Numbered from the stretch's first letter, positions 1-8,779 are shown. The stretch: DNA of 64,000 bases from Streptomyces lunaelactis (GCF_003054555.1 NZ_CP026304.1:62001-126000), one strand, 5' to 3'. Translations and numbers: made by a program. The notes: generated by a model not told the origin, from the sequence alone.

Positions 1-29
1 ACCGGTCGCTGACCGGAGCAGGGCCGGCG

Positions 30-1241
30 GTGATGGATCTCGACGACCCGAAGTGGACGGATCCGGCTCGCTATCAAGCCTGGCGTGAGACGCAACCCGA
101 GGCCCGACACGCCTCTGTTGCAAACATGATGAGTGGCGCCGGGCCGGCGGCGGCCCTGGATGACCCGGCTGCGATCTGCTCTGCGGACCCGTTGCTGGTC
201 ACTGGAGCCTATGAGGCCGATCCGGATGAGCACGGAGGACTGCGCACGGCCTGGCTGCGTGCTGGCCAGTCACTGTGCCATGACCAGGAGTCCGCGGAGC
301 GTGCGCTCGTCCTGTTGACGGCCTTGGGCGATGGCGCCGATCCCAGACTCCGGCCGGCTTTGGCCGAACTCGCTGCCGCAGCGCCATGGGACGTGCTCTG
401 GAGCCGCGTTCGCGGGGATGTCCGTCCGCCCTGGCCGGGTCCGGCCGTGGCCTTGTGCCCTGGCCGTGGTCTCCTGGAAGGCCAGCTGCTGGTGGCCGAC
501 CATGTCGGAGCTGTACGCATCATGCAGGTGGCTGATGCAGCTCCCAGCGGCCGCCTTGCCCAACCTGCCCTTCAGACAACCGCTCTCGCCTCGCTGACAG
601 ACGGAACGGTGCTGGCCCTCGACAGCCACAGCCAGCTGCACGTCCAGCAAGTGCCCTCGGCAGATCACAAAACCGGCTCGGGCCTCGCTGCCCTACTCGA
701 TGACGGTCCCACACCAACGGAGCGACTCGTCCAGGCTGTCACCGCCCAGCTAGCGAAAGCGCGGGGAACAGCCCTGGCAGCCACGGAGCGGGATGCTGCC
801 GTCGGCGATGCGCAGGGCAGCGTGCACGTCGTCAACGACGCAGCAGAGGCGACCGGGCACAGCGCTCGACTCCATCGGGGATGTGTCACGGCCATGGCGG
901 CGGTCGACCTGCCGGCCGGCGATGAGGGCACGCCTTTGACGCTCTTCTACAGTGGTGGCTCGGACGGCACTGTCCGCTGCTGGGCTCCCGCCGGTGAGCC
1001 ACTTCCTACACCTGTGGCTCAACGCTCGTGCCCGGTAGTCGCGTTGGACGCTGCTCATGTCACGGCGGGGCTCGTGCTGGCCATTGGCTGGGCGGACGGC
1101 ATCGTTGAGTACCGCCGCCTTGATACTGGCGATGTGCGGTTCTTCTGTCCTGGCCCACCCGTCAACGCCGTCGGTGTAACTCAAGGTGAAGAGTTGCTGA
1201 TCGGCACCGACGAAGCGCTGATCTGCCTACGCCCGCGCTGA
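30..1241 (+). CDS. WD40-repeat-like protein, N-terminus may lie outside the window
   Basis: About 403 residues. The C-terminal half contains beta-propeller-like repeats, the clearest being SGGSDGTVRCW near residue 310, with weaker repeats around residues 150-200, 260-280 and 345-400. WD40-type repeats usually form a scaffold for protein contacts; no catalytic motif is visible. GTG at 30 or ATG at 33 are usable starts, but the frame is open to the left edge, so the gene may begin further upstream. It lies on the same strand ahead of the toxin and immunity genes. WD40-like proteins of this kind are common in Streptomyces toxin loci, but a link to the toxin is inference only. Confidence 0.7.
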   Translation: MMDLDDPKWTDPARYQAWRETQPEARHASVANMMSGAGPAAALDDPAAICSADPLLVTGAYEADPDEHGGLRTAWLRAGQSLCHDQESAERALVLLTALGDGADPRLRPALAELAAAAPWDVLWSRVRGDVRPPWPGPAVALCPGRGLLEGQLLVADHVGAVRIMQVADAAPSGRLAQPALQTTALASLTDGTVLALDSHSQLHVQQVPSADHKTGSGLAALLDDGPTPTERLVQAVTAQLAKARGTALAATERDAAVGDAQGSVHVVNDAAEATGHSARLHRGCVTAMAAVDLPAGDEGTPLTLFYSGGSDGTVRCWAPAGEPLPTPVAQRSCPVVALDAAHVTAGLVLAIGWADGIVEYRRLDTGDVRFFCPGPPVNAVGVTQGEELLIGTDEALICLRPR

Positions 1242-1341
1242 CTTGACGCTTGCCCAGCGCATGGCGGCCCGCGTTCACTCACGGCAGGGATGGCCGCTTC
1301 GTCACTGCTTCGGCATGGGATGTGGCAGTGAGGAGGAGCGT

Positions 1342-1536
1342 ATGTCGGCCGAGGGGCAGGACATCTTGGCTCCGGCTCTGGAAGCGGCCGGGATCATCGG
1401 CAACGACGGTTCCCGCTATGAGGACGACGACTTCAACCTCGGTGGCGAGGAAACCATCCGGATAATCATCGACCATTTCAGCTTGCCACGCCTCCGCTCG
1501 GATGACTCGGCATCCCGGCGTAGGAGCTTCCCGTAG
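1342..1536 (+). CDS. small acidic hypothetical protein
   Basis: 64 residues starting MSAEGQDIL. ATG at 1342 is preceded by a strong AGGAGG at 1331-1336 with ideal spacing; a longer frame from 1243 exists but has no ribosome site. The protein is acidic in the middle (EDDDF) and ends in a basic RRRS tail. It is not recognised. It follows the WD40-like gene by 100 bases and precedes a strong hairpin terminator, so the two are probably one transcription unit. It may be a truncated version of a longer protein. Confidence 0.5.
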   Translation: MSAEGQDILAPALEAAGIIGNDGSRYEDDDFNLGGEETIRIIIDHFSLPRLRSDDSASRRRSFP

Positions 1537-1607
1537 GGCAAGGAACAGTCATGAAGGACGACTTGCAGTGACTGCAGAGTGGGCCTTTCTGTCGTTGAGG
1601 TACAGAT

Positions 1608-1635
1608 GCCGCCCGGGATGCGTGTCCCGGGCGGC
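1608..1635 (+). terminator. strong hairpin, intrinsic terminator
   Basis: Perfect 11-bp stem GCCGCCCGGGA / TCCCGGGCGGC with a 6-base loop, followed by a short T-containing stretch. It separates the WD40-like unit from the toxin gene. Confidence 0.75.
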
Positions 1636-1848
1636 GCTTGTTTGAGCAGCCGGCTGGCTGCGTGCCGGGCGCTGTCACGACCTGACTGCGACACGACTGA
1701 CGGACGAGCGGTATCGGCAATGCCGTTGCATCGCTCACCGCTCTATCTTCACCTCATCCAACGGCCGCCGGGCGCAGGTCTGTTGAGGCGCTCGCGTAAA
1801 GTGGATCACTGCTGTGATCTGGGCTTGGTACTACGGGGGGTGTGGCTG

Positions 1849-3408
1849 GTGGGCATACAGGTGCCAGAGGACCTGCGGGACGTCATGGAGATGGTCGGCG
1901 TCGACTGGCCAGACATCGACGAGGACGAACTCAAGGCCACCGCAGGCGAGTACCGCGAGTTCGCCGAAGAACTGCGCGACACCATCCGCGACGCCAACAG
2001 GGCATGCAGCAACGTGGTGGCGGGCAGAAGCAAGGGCCTGGCCGTCGATGCCTTCAAGCAACGCTGGGGCAAGGTTTCCGGCCAGGACATGAAGTACCTG
2101 GCCGACGCAATGGACCTGCTGGCCGACGCAATGGACACCGGTGCGCGGTATGTCACCACATGCAAGGTGGCAGTCATCGCCGACCTCAGCGCTGCCGCAG
2201 CAAGCATCGCCGGCGGCATCATCGGCGCCATCTTCACCGGAGGCCTCACCGCCCTGCTCGGGGCCGCTGCTGCCCTCGCTCTGAAGCTGGCAATCAGGGA
2301 AGCAATCGACCTCCTCGTCGAACAGCTCATCGATCTGGCCGTCGAGAAGGTCGAGGGCGAGATCATGTCGAAACTCGAAGGACTCTTCGACGTCGAAGCC
2401 ATCTCCGGAGGACGCGACAGGAACGGCGCTCTCCTCCCCGAGGGCTCCGACGCCATGGGCCAGGAACTGTGGATCGAGTTCGCTGAATTCGCCGACGCCA
2501 TCGACCAACTCGGCGAGGAACACGGAAGGTTCAAGGATAAAAAGAAGAAGTTCGGCGACAAGCGCGACAAGCGGAGCCTGGTAACCAAGAAGGATGACCG
2601 CTTCGCCAAGTTCGGAACCGCCATCGACAAAGCAGAGGACAAGGTCGAGTCCACAGCCGTCAAGATGCACAAGGAGATCGAGAAGAACGTCGACGGCCTG
2701 GACAAGACCAAGCGCACCAACGACGAGAACGACAAGCACACGAAAAAAGAGATAGACAAGTGCCATCCGGACGCAGACGGAGACACCCGGATGTACCTCC
2801 TGAGCAAGGACGGCACAGTCCAAGAACTCACCCCGGACGGTAAACTCAAGCCAGTCGGTAAGAACGACAACTCCGGTATCCACGACCTCCTTGAGGCGGA
2901 CGGAAAAGCATGGCGCCCCACGTCACGGGGTGAGAGCGGGAGGTACAGGGTCTCTTTGGACGACACCAAAAACACGGTGAAGTCTGACAAAATAGACCCA
3001 TATGAAAATGAATTGGGTAAGGCGACCCAACTAGCCCGCTATGCACGCAATGACTATAATCCCGACGTTAACTATGCTGCCGGGCGATACATCGACCCAA
3101 CAACAGGCAAAGAGATTACCCTGATCGGAGCCAGCGATCGGGGCATGCACTCCGAGCGCGTAATCGGGTATCCATTGCTGAATAATGGGAAGGCGGCTGG
3201 ACTTGACGAAGTTTTCACCGAACGAGCACCCTGCCAGTTGCGAAACAGTAGATGCGACGCCTGGCTCGCCAAATACTTCGCCGCAGAAAACCCTGATCTG
3301 AAAGTCCGAAACGCGGTCGACTATGATCAGCTAGGGGGCAAAAAGGACGAAGGAAACGCCCAACAAGCAAAGTATATTGAAGGATTGAAGAAATCTCACG
3401 GCCGCTAA
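1849..3408 (+). CDS. WXG100-type polymorphic toxin with C-terminal deaminase-like domain
   Basis: GTG at 1849 has a G-rich ribosome site 8 bases upstream; the frame is open for another 90 codons but that extension looks non-coding. About 519 residues. The first 110 residues form a helical WXG100/LXG-like targeting region (DAFKQRW near residue 65). Residues 115-175 are a hydrophobic, alanine/glycine-rich segment. Residues 220-330 are lysine/glutamate-rich and probably coiled coil. The last 120 residues carry HSERV and, about 30 residues on, ERAPC followed six residues later by a second cysteine, the zinc-binding H-E...PC...C pattern of toxin deaminases (closest in layout to the XOO_2897/SCP1.201-like groups). 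Family knowledge suggests export by a type VII-like system and attack on nucleic acid; the exact substrate is unknown. The SUKH-4 gene follows. Confidence 0.8.
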   Translation: MGIQVPEDLRDVMEMVGVDWPDIDEDELKATAGEYREFAEELRDTIRDANRACSNVVAGRSKGLAVDAFKQRWGKVSGQDMKYLADAMDLLADAMDTGARYVTTCKVAVIADLSAAAASIAGGIIGAIFTGGLTALLGAAAALALKLAIREAIDLLVEQLIDLAVEKVEGEIMSKLEGLFDVEAISGGRDRNGALLPEGSDAMGQELWIEFAEFADAIDQLGEEHGRFKDKKKKFGDKRDKRSLVTKKDDRFAKFGTAIDKAEDKVESTAVKMHKEIEKNVDGLDKTKRTNDENDKHTKKEIDKCHPDADGDTRMYLLSKDGTVQELTPDGKLKPVGKNDNSGIHDLLEADGKAWRPTSRGESGRYRVSLDDTKNTVKSDKIDPYENELGKATQLARYARNDYNPDVNYAAGRYIDPTTGKEITLIGASDRGMHSERVIGYPLLNNGKAAGLDEVFTERAPCQLRNSRCDAWLAKYFAAENPDLKVRNAVDYDQLGGKKDEGNAQQAKYIEGLKKSHGR

Positions 3409-3443
3409 GCATGAAATGAGAAGAGGATCAGGGAGCTTCTGGA

Positions 3444-3995
3444 ATGAAATACAGCGTCAGCGCAGACGACATTATTAACCTGTTCGGCGTGCAGGGCATC
3501 GTCTTCTTCCCGCGGGAAGAACCCGGCGATGCTTCCGACAAGTCACCGTCCATCCATTTCCTCCACGAAGTCGGCCTACCCCACGATGACGTCTTCCTCT
3601 CGCGCATCGACGCCACCGACCCCGGTCAGGACTCAGTGCTCCTCGGGGAGACACTCACGCGGCAGCAGCGCCCGTATCCGCCAGCAGCCGAGAAATGGCT
3701 CGTCCTCGGCTACTTTCTCGACTCTATCCTGGCGCTCGACCCGGCGAACGGGCAAGTCTACGCATTCCCGGAAGGGACGAATAGGCACCTACTGATGCAC
3801 CGCAACGTCGAATCCCTGGTGCACGCTCTCTGCGCACTGCAGAATTTCCAGCTGGCAAGGGAATCGGTCGAGGACAAGGATGCCTTCGCGGAAGAGATGC
3901 GGTCAAAGATTGAGCGCTTCGACGACAACCCTTTTGCGGACCCTATCTCCGAGTGGAACATCATCTATGAAGAGATCATCGAAGGGACCTGGTGA
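3444..3995 (+). CDS. SUKH-4 family immunity protein
   Basis: 183 residues, ATG start, GGGAG about 9 bases upstream, 35 bases after the toxin stop. The pattern MKYSVSADDIINLFG, then LVLGYF...ALDPANGQVYAF and a C-terminal helical part with NVESLVHAL, is that of SUKH-4 proteins, which neutralise nuclease and deaminase toxins. Placement directly behind a deaminase-like toxin fits a cognate immunity role. Its 3' end lies just 12 bases before the CTAG target of the IS1380 element, so the gene itself is intact. Confidence 0.8.
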   Translation: MKYSVSADDIINLFGVQGIVFFPREEPGDASDKSPSIHFLHEVGLPHDDVFLSRIDATDPGQDSVLLGETLTRQQRPYPPAAEKWLVLGYFLDSILALDPANGQVYAFPEGTNRHLLMHRNVESLVHALCALQNFQLARESVEDKDAFAEEMRSKIERFDDNPFADPISEWNIIYEEIIEGTW

Positions 3996-4011
3996 ATTCT
4001 GTTTCCTCTAG

Positions 4012-5674
4012 CCTCGATCTTTCATGACGGCTCGTCAGTTCAACTGGCGGGCCGTTTCGGGTTGTTGGGCGGGTTGCGGGCAGGGTGATGGCCCGGCTGT
4101 CGCGTCGGGGGTGCGCCGGGTTCCACGGTTCCGGTGGGGTGGTTCAGGTTCGTCGGGACGATTGGTTGTGCCTGGTCAGCCGGGGTTCGGGAGGGCGTCG
4201 AGCCGCTGGATCGCGTCGGTGATGACGTCGGTCCAGGGCCAGTGGGCCGCGAATCTCAGATGCCGCCGCCGGCCGGTGGTGACGAGCTGGGCGGCAGCGG
4301 CGAACAGCCGCAGCCGCAGTCGGCGGGGCTCCCACCTGCGGGCTTTGCTGGTGAGGGCGAGCATCGGCATCCAGGCCAGCAGGTCGAGGGCGAGCTGGAC
4401 GATCTCCAGCCAGATCCGGTTCTGTGCGGTGTCGTGCAGGGGCAGGTTGCGCAGGACGGTGGCGCGGGCGTTTCGGATACGGTCCTCGGCGCGAGCACGT
4501 CGGCGGTGCCGCAGCTCCAGGTGGGCGATGGGAGCGTCGGTGGTGTTGGTGGCAAACGCGGTGAGCCGTAGTCCGTCGGCGTCGGTGAACCGCAACTGGG
4601 CACCGGGGTGCGGACGTTCCTTGCGGACGATCAGCCGCATGCCCTTCGGCCAGCCCTTGAGCACGTCACCGTCGAGCTCGGCGACCCAGGCGCCGTCACG
4701 GATCTCCCCGCCTGGTTCGACGGCCACCGTCCAGGCAGTGGCGGGAACCCGTAGAACGGCCTGGTGGATGGCGTCGGTGATGGTCATCCCGACCGAGTAG
4801 GACAACCACCGGCCGCGCTTGGCGAGCCAGGCCACGAACTCGTGGGTGCCACCGCCGGAATCGGTACGGATCAGTGTCTGGCGTCCGCGCCGGTACTTCT
4901 TCGGCAGCTGAGCCAGGGCGAGTTCGGCGGTTTCCATGTGATCGGCGGCGGTGTTGCTGCCCGCGTTCCCGGGCCGCAGCAGTCCGGCGACCGGTTCCCC
5001 GCTGCCGCCGCTTCCGTGGTCGACGAAGCCCATCAAAGGGTGGTGCCCGAACGTCTTCTTCCAGGTCGCGGTGGCGTCCTGCTTCTCGGAGTGCGCCAGC
5101 ACGAGCACTCCGTCGATGTCCACGATCACCTGCCCGCCGGCATCTGGAGCCGCCGCCTGGGCCAACTTCCAGACCCGTTCGCGGACTTGCGCACGTGCGG
5201 TGCGGATCGCTGCCAGGGCCTTCGGTCCGGCAGAAGCGAGGACGCCGACCAGGCGGGAGACGGTGGGATCCGAGGCCACCGCACCGAACACGGCCGGCTC
5301 GGCCCGCAGCATGCCCACATCCGCCAGGCAGTCCCCGCCAAGCGCGACCGCCAGGGCCACATCCAGCAGGATCTTCCCCGGATCATGCACGGCCCGTGGC
5401 TTGCGCCACGGCGTCAGGGCCGTCGATATCGCCTGGTCGAGACCGGTCTTGCGGGCGGTCTCGACCAGCAGCACGGCTCCGGACTGCGAGACCACCCCGC
5501 GACCGCCACCCTCGACGCGGACACGCGGATAGGACCCGATACGCTTCTTCACCCGGGAAGTGCTCCTTCGACGGCAACGGACAAGACCCTCAGCAAGTCT
5601 TATCGTTGCAGGTCAGGAGCACTTCTTGCGTTTTCGATCACGCATCGGACAGCTCACCTCGTGAAAGCCCGAGG
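4012..5674 (-). mobile_element. IS1380-family insertion sequence, complete
   Basis: 1663 bp. Ends are imperfect inverted repeats (CCTCGATCTTTCATGAC on the left, CCTCGGGCTTTCACGAG as the complement of the right). CTAG stands immediately outside both ends (4008-4011 and 5675-5678), a 4-bp target duplication as expected for the family. It carries one transposase gene on the minus strand. Confidence 0.9.
4176..5552 (-). CDS. IS1380-family transposase
   Basis: 458 residues beginning MKKRIGSYPRVRV from a GTG. It has the IS1380 layout: an N-terminal SGAVLLVETARKTGLD segment, then GGDCLADVGMLR, VIVDIDG (first Asp), a GTHEFV region and a C-terminal arginine-rich AEDRIRNARA block with the glutamate. 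Full length for the family and uninterrupted, so the element is probably active or recently so. The gene fills the element between its inverted repeats. The ribosome site is a GAAGGAGC stretch upstream. Confidence 0.9.
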   Translation of the reverse strand: MKKRIGSYPRVRVEGGGRGVVSQSGAVLLVETARKTGLDQAISTALTPWRKPRAVHDPGKILLDVALAVALGGDCLADVGMLRAEPAVFGAVASDPTVSRLVGVLASAGPKALAAIRTARAQVRERVWKLAQAAAPDAGGQVIVDIDGVLVLAHSEKQDATATWKKTFGHHPLMGFVDHGSGGSGEPVAGLLRPGNAGSNTAADHMETAELALAQLPKKYRRGRQTLIRTDSGGGTHEFVAWLAKRGRWLSYSVGMTITDAIHQAVLRVPATAWTVAVEPGGEIRDGAWVAELDGDVLKGWPKGMRLIVRKERPHPGAQLRFTDADGLRLTAFATNTTDAPIAHLELRHRRRARAEDRIRNARATVLRNLPLHDTAQNRIWLEIVQLALDLLAWMPMLALTSKARRWEPRRLRLRLFAAAAQLVTTGRRRHLRFAAHWPWTDVITDAIQRLDALPNPG

Positions 5675-5844
5675 CTAGAACGGCGGATGCTCTCGGGGCC
5701 GTCATCGCTGGTGGCACGGGCCTGGACGCAGAACTGGCAGAGATCCCGCAGAGCTTCAGACTGGGCTTCGTCAGTCAGGGCCTCGAACCAGTCGATCCCC
5801 TGCGAGATCGGGCGCAGGCCCTGAGCGAGCTCATTCAAGATCAC
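5675..5844 (-). pseudogene. DUF5958-like protein, C-terminus removed at the IS1380 insertion
   Basis: The first 56 codons read MILNELAQGLRPIS...DWFEAL...LCQFCVQA, the conserved start of the Streptomyces DUF5958 family, whose function is unknown. Members are usually well over 100 residues. Here the frame enters the IS1380 end at 5674 and stops at 5638. If the IS is excised at CTAG, the frame would run antisense into the immunity gene, so the missing part was probably lost by a separate deletion rather than simply split. Confidence 0.65.
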
Positions 5845-5939
5845 CGCACGCTCGTGTATCCGCCCACCTCCACGACCCGCCCGAGCCGAAAGGCCCTCAG
5901 GTCATCCAACCAGATCGCAAAGTGTGACTGGAGTACTAG

Positions 5940-6051
5940 TACTCCAGTTGTGCTTCTCCATTTGTCCTGGTCAGCGTGCCTGTTTCGAGTCTAGTGGACT
6001 GACGCTGCATCAGGGCGGTGGTGGCTCGTGACCCACCCGATCGGGGTGCGT
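5940..6051. repeat. left 112-bp terminal inverted repeat of IS701
   Basis: Exact reverse complement of 7372-7483. It ends ten bases before the transposase start, so it contains any promoter and leader. On the right side the repeat overlaps the last 20 codons of the transposase. Confidence 0.9.
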
Positions 6052-6061
6052 TGAGCCTGCT

Positions 6062-7432
6062 ATGGAGCCGGATATCGAAGCAGGGCTGTGGGCCACCGAG
6101 TTGGAGTCGTTGCTGCTGCGGGTGGGTCAGCGGTTCGGGCGCATCGAGCCACGACGTCGGATGCAGGACTACGTGCGCGGGCTGCTCGGCCCGGTCGGCC
6201 GGAAGAACAGCTGGCAGCTCGCCGAGCACGCAGGCCATGCCACCCCGTACGGCCTGCAGCGGCTGCTGTCGTGGTGCCAGTGGGATCCAGACAAGATCCG
6301 TGACGACCTGCAGGATTACGTGGCCGAGCGGCTCGGCCGACCGGACGGTGTGCTGATCGTGGACGACACCGGCTTCCTGAAGAAAGGCACCGTCTCAGCC
6401 GGGGTGCAGCGCCAATACTCGGGGACGGCCGGCCGCACCGAGAACTGCCAGATCGGCGTGTTCGCCGCCTATACCTCGGCGAAGGGCCGGGCCCTGGTGG
6501 ACCGGGAGCTGTATCTGCCCAAGTCCTGGACCGATGACCCGGATCGGTGCCGCACGGCGAGAATTCCTGAGGACAGGTCCTTTGCGACGAAGCCCGAACT
6601 GGCGCGTGCGATGGTGTTGAGGGCCCTCGGCTCCGCGCTGCCGATCGCCTGGGTGACCGCTGATGCGGCCTACGGGCAAGAACGGGGCTTTCGGCGGATG
6701 CTGGAGGAAGCCGGCGTGGGCTATGTCCTGGCGGTTCCCAAGTCGCAGCAGGTCAAGTCGACTGCGGGGAGTTGGCGCATCGACCATGTTCTGACCGGTG
6801 CCCCGGACGACGCCTGGGAGCGGATCTCGTGCGGGGACGGCGCGAAGGGGCCTCGGGTCTACGACTGGGCCGCAGCCAGGCTCCCTGCCGCCGCCGACGC
6901 GAACGGCGAGGCACCCACGCACGATCGCTGGGTGCTGGCCCGCCGTAGCCTGGCCCGCCCCGAGGAGATTGCCTACTACCTCGCCTTCGCTCCCACGGAG
7001 GCGAACGTCTCCGAACTGGTCCGCGTGGCCGGCTCCAGATGGGCCATCGAGGAGTGCTTCCAGGCCGCGAAGAACGAGTGCGGCCTGGACCAGTACGAAG
7101 TCCGCCGCTACGTGGGCTGGTACCGCCACATCACGCTGGCCATGCTGGCGCACGCCTTCCTGGCCGCGATGGCCGCCCACGCCCTCGAAAAGGGGGCCGA
7201 AGAAACGGTCCGAGCAGTCTCGTTCCCCTCACCGTGGCAGAAGTGCGACGGCTCCTGGATCTTGCCCATTCCCCAGCAGCCCGGCTACCGCGGCCCGGAC
7301 ACCGGCTCCACTGGTCGCACTGGCGCCGACGCCATCAAGCCGTCGCCCGCCACTGCCACTACCAACGCCGCACGCACCCCGATCGGGTGGGTCACGAGCC
7401 ACCACCGCCCTGATGCAGCGTCAGTCCACTAG
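6062..7432 (+). CDS. IS701-family transposase
   Basis: 456 residues, ATG start. Conserved blocks: the N-terminal RIEPRRRMQDYVRGLLGPV, GVLIVDDTGFLKKG (first catalytic Asp), YTSAKGRALVDRELYLP, WVTADAAYG (second Asp) and RWAIEECFQAAKNECGLD with the catalytic Glu. The C-terminal 20 residues are encoded in the right inverted repeat. It looks intact. The start is uncertain by a few codons because no strong ribosome site precedes it; the region just upstream is the inverted repeat. Confidence 0.92.
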   Translation: MEPDIEAGLWATELESLLLRVGQRFGRIEPRRRMQDYVRGLLGPVGRKNSWQLAEHAGHATPYGLQRLLSWCQWDPDKIRDDLQDYVAERLGRPDGVLIVDDTGFLKKGTVSAGVQRQYSGTAGRTENCQIGVFAAYTSAKGRALVDRELYLPKSWTDDPDRCRTARIPEDRSFATKPELARAMVLRALGSALPIAWVTADAAYGQERGFRRMLEEAGVGYVLAVPKSQQVKSTAGSWRIDHVLTGAPDDAWERISCGDGAKGPRVYDWAAARLPAAADANGEAPTHDRWVLARRSLARPEEIAYYLAFAPTEANVSELVRVAGSRWAIEECFQAAKNECGLDQYEVRRYVGWYRHITLAMLAHAFLAAMAAHALEKGAEETVRAVSFPSPWQKCDGSWILPIPQQPGYRGPDTGSTGRTGADAIKPSPATATTNAARTPIGWVTSHHRPDAASVH

Positions 7433-7483
7433 ACTCGAAACAGGCACGCTGACCAGGACAAATGGAGAAGCACAACTGGAGTA
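7372..7483. repeat. right 112-bp terminal inverted repeat of IS701
   Basis: Exact reverse complement of 5940-6051, followed by CTAG and then directly by the end of an IS1380 remnant. Confidence 0.9.
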
Positions 7484-7487
7484 CTAG

Positions 7488-7690
7488 CCTCGGGCTTTCA
7501 CGAGGCGGGTTGTCCGAGGTGTGATCGAAAACGAGAGAATTGCTCCTGACCTGCAACGATAGGACTTGTCGAGAGTCCAGATCGTGCGATGGAAAGAAGC
7601 ACTTCTCAGGTGAAGAAGAGTAGCGGGGCGTACCCGCGTGTCCGCGTCGGGGGCGGTCGCAAGAGGGTGGATGGAATCGGTGGCTGCCTG
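7488..7690 (+). mobile_element. decayed IS1380 end
   Basis: Begins with CCTCGGGCTTTCACGAG, the IS1380 terminal repeat, directly after CTAG. It continues with a degraded version of the transposase start: around 7607 the plus strand can be read as VKKSSGAYPRVRV, against VKKRIGSYPRVRV in the complete copy at 4012-5674. Homology fades after about 7690. Confidence 0.75.
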
Positions 7691-7798
7691 AGTGGCCGTG
7701 GCGAACGGAGTGCAGAGCGATGCTGCCTTGGCATAGGGAACCTGGTGCCCGGGAGTGGCGAGAGGCGGCGGACGCAGCGGACCGCCAGCGGGGAACAG

Positions 7799-8091
7799 TG
7801 GTGCCGACGAATGAGCTTCCGGGGCACTTGCAAGGCCTAGAAGAGGTGGAGCGGGCGTGGCACCTGTTTACCGATCCGGCAGGCTCTCAAGGGACTCCAG
7901 GGCGGGCGGCCCTGCGCCGGGCACTGGAGGTAATCCCGCAGTCGAAGCCCGACCAGTTCTGCTACGAGGAACGTTGGCGAGGGAGAAACCGATGGGACCA
8001 AGGCGGTACCCCTCTGGAGATGTGCGGTCGGCCGACCTGCGGCCGGTGTGTACCACTGCGGGTAGAGCAGGAGCGCGTCGGCGAGCCCTGA
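7799..8091 (+). CDS. possible small hypothetical protein
   Basis: A GTG-started frame of about 97 residues with a believable stretch TNELPGHLQGLEEVERAWHL and SKPDQFCYEERWRG, then a cysteine-containing tail. No family is recognised and codon use is only weakly biased to GC in third positions. It lies between the IS1380 remnant and the toxin gene and may be the rest of a gene broken by the IS nest. Low certainty; the stretch 7691-8154 otherwise holds nothing clear. Confidence 0.3.
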
Positions 8092-8154
8092 CATGGAGCC
8101 GTGACTGTCGGCGTGCAGGTGTACGTGCACGGGCGCGGTGCGTGATCGGCGGCG

Positions 8155-8532
8155 TCAGCTGGCGGTGGGCCAGGAGCGCAGCAGTGCAGCGATCTTCGCG
8201 GCCGTGCAGGTGGGTCCGAGGAGCAGGTCCCGCAACGCGATGGCGTCGTCGCGGGTGGGTTTGACGGCGATGCCAGCGGCCTCCAGGTACATGACGCCGG
8301 TGGCGGCCGCGACGGCCATGTTGGAGCGCTCGAGCCAGCGGCACCGCCCCAGAGTGTGCACCAGTGCAGCCGCCTTGGCGTAGGGACCGTTGTAGACCGG
8401 CTGCTCGAAGAGCTCGGCCCGGTGGCGCGCGCAGGCGGCGACAGGGACTCCGTAATCGTCCGGTGCTGGATCGCCTGCCCCGGCCACCTCTGCGACCTGC
8501 AGGATCCAGGGAACGTCGATGTGCAGGTCCAT
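8155..8532 (-). CDS. Doc/Fic-like toxin of a type II toxin-antitoxin pair
   Basis: 125 residues starting MDLHIDVPWIL. The order DYGVPVAACARHRAELFEQPVYNGPYAKAAALVH...LERSNMAVAAA matches the Streptomyces Fic/Doc-like toxin components. The classical Fic motif HxFx(D/E)GNGR is not visible, so AMPylation or phosphorylation activity cannot be assumed. ATG at 8532 overlaps the antitoxin stop by one base (TGATG on the minus strand), giving translational coupling. Doc toxins modify EF-Tu; that role here is by family only. Confidence 0.7.
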   Translation of the reverse strand: MDLHIDVPWILQVAEVAGAGDPAPDDYGVPVAACARHRAELFEQPVYNGPYAKAAALVHTLGRCRWLERSNMAVAAATGVMYLEAAGIAVKPTRDDAIALRDLLLGPTCTAAKIAALLRSWPTAS

Positions 8533-8771
8533 CAGGCGGCGCGCCCTCCCGCAGAGGTCTGCTGCGCGTCCTCGGCCTCGTCGAAGACCACCTGGTGCTC
8601 GGCAAGGAACCGGGCAGCCGCATCCACCCCGCGTGCGCGCAGGCCGCTGGCATCGTCCTGCACGAGGCGGGCCAGATAGTCCCCGACACTCAGGCCCAGG
8701 TCTGCGGCGCGCTGTTTCGCGAGGTCCGCGACGTCCTGATCCACACGTGCACCGAGCTGCGTCTTCGCCAT
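8532..8771 (-). CDS. ribbon-helix-helix-like antitoxin
   Basis: 79 residues from MAKTQLGARVDQDVADLAKQ. The short basic N-terminal strand followed by LAKQRAADLGLSVGDYLARLV is a ribbon-helix-helix DNA-binding pattern; the acidic C-terminal part (HQVVFDEAEDAQ) should wrap the toxin. A longer frame from 8876 exists, but 8771 is preferred because a perfect palindrome stands 9-24 bases upstream of it and the upstream residues look unstructured. First gene of the pair, as usual for autoregulated antitoxins. Confidence 0.75.
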   Translation of the reverse strand: MAKTQLGARVDQDVADLAKQRAADLGLSVGDYLARLVQDDASGLRARGVDAAARFLAEHQVVFDEAEDAQQTSAGGRAA

Positions 8772-8779
8772 CCCTGCAT

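Larger units (their letters stand above)
5940..7483 (+). mobile_element. IS701-family insertion sequence with very long inverted repeats
   Basis: 1544 bp between CTAG at 5936-5939 and CTAG at 7484-7487. The two ends are perfect inverted repeats of 112 bases (116 counting CTAG), much longer than usual IS ends. CTAG-like target duplications are characteristic of IS701. The 5' flank ends in CTGGAGTA, which matches the element's own end in opposite orientation, so the target was probably itself the edge of a related copy. One transposase gene fills the interior. Confidence 0.9.

Noticed and set aside
7868-8689. Minus-strand frame of 273 codons over the toxin gene
   Set aside because: Out-of-frame shadow of the Doc-like toxin and antitoxin genes, with low-complexity Arg/Pro/Ser composition.
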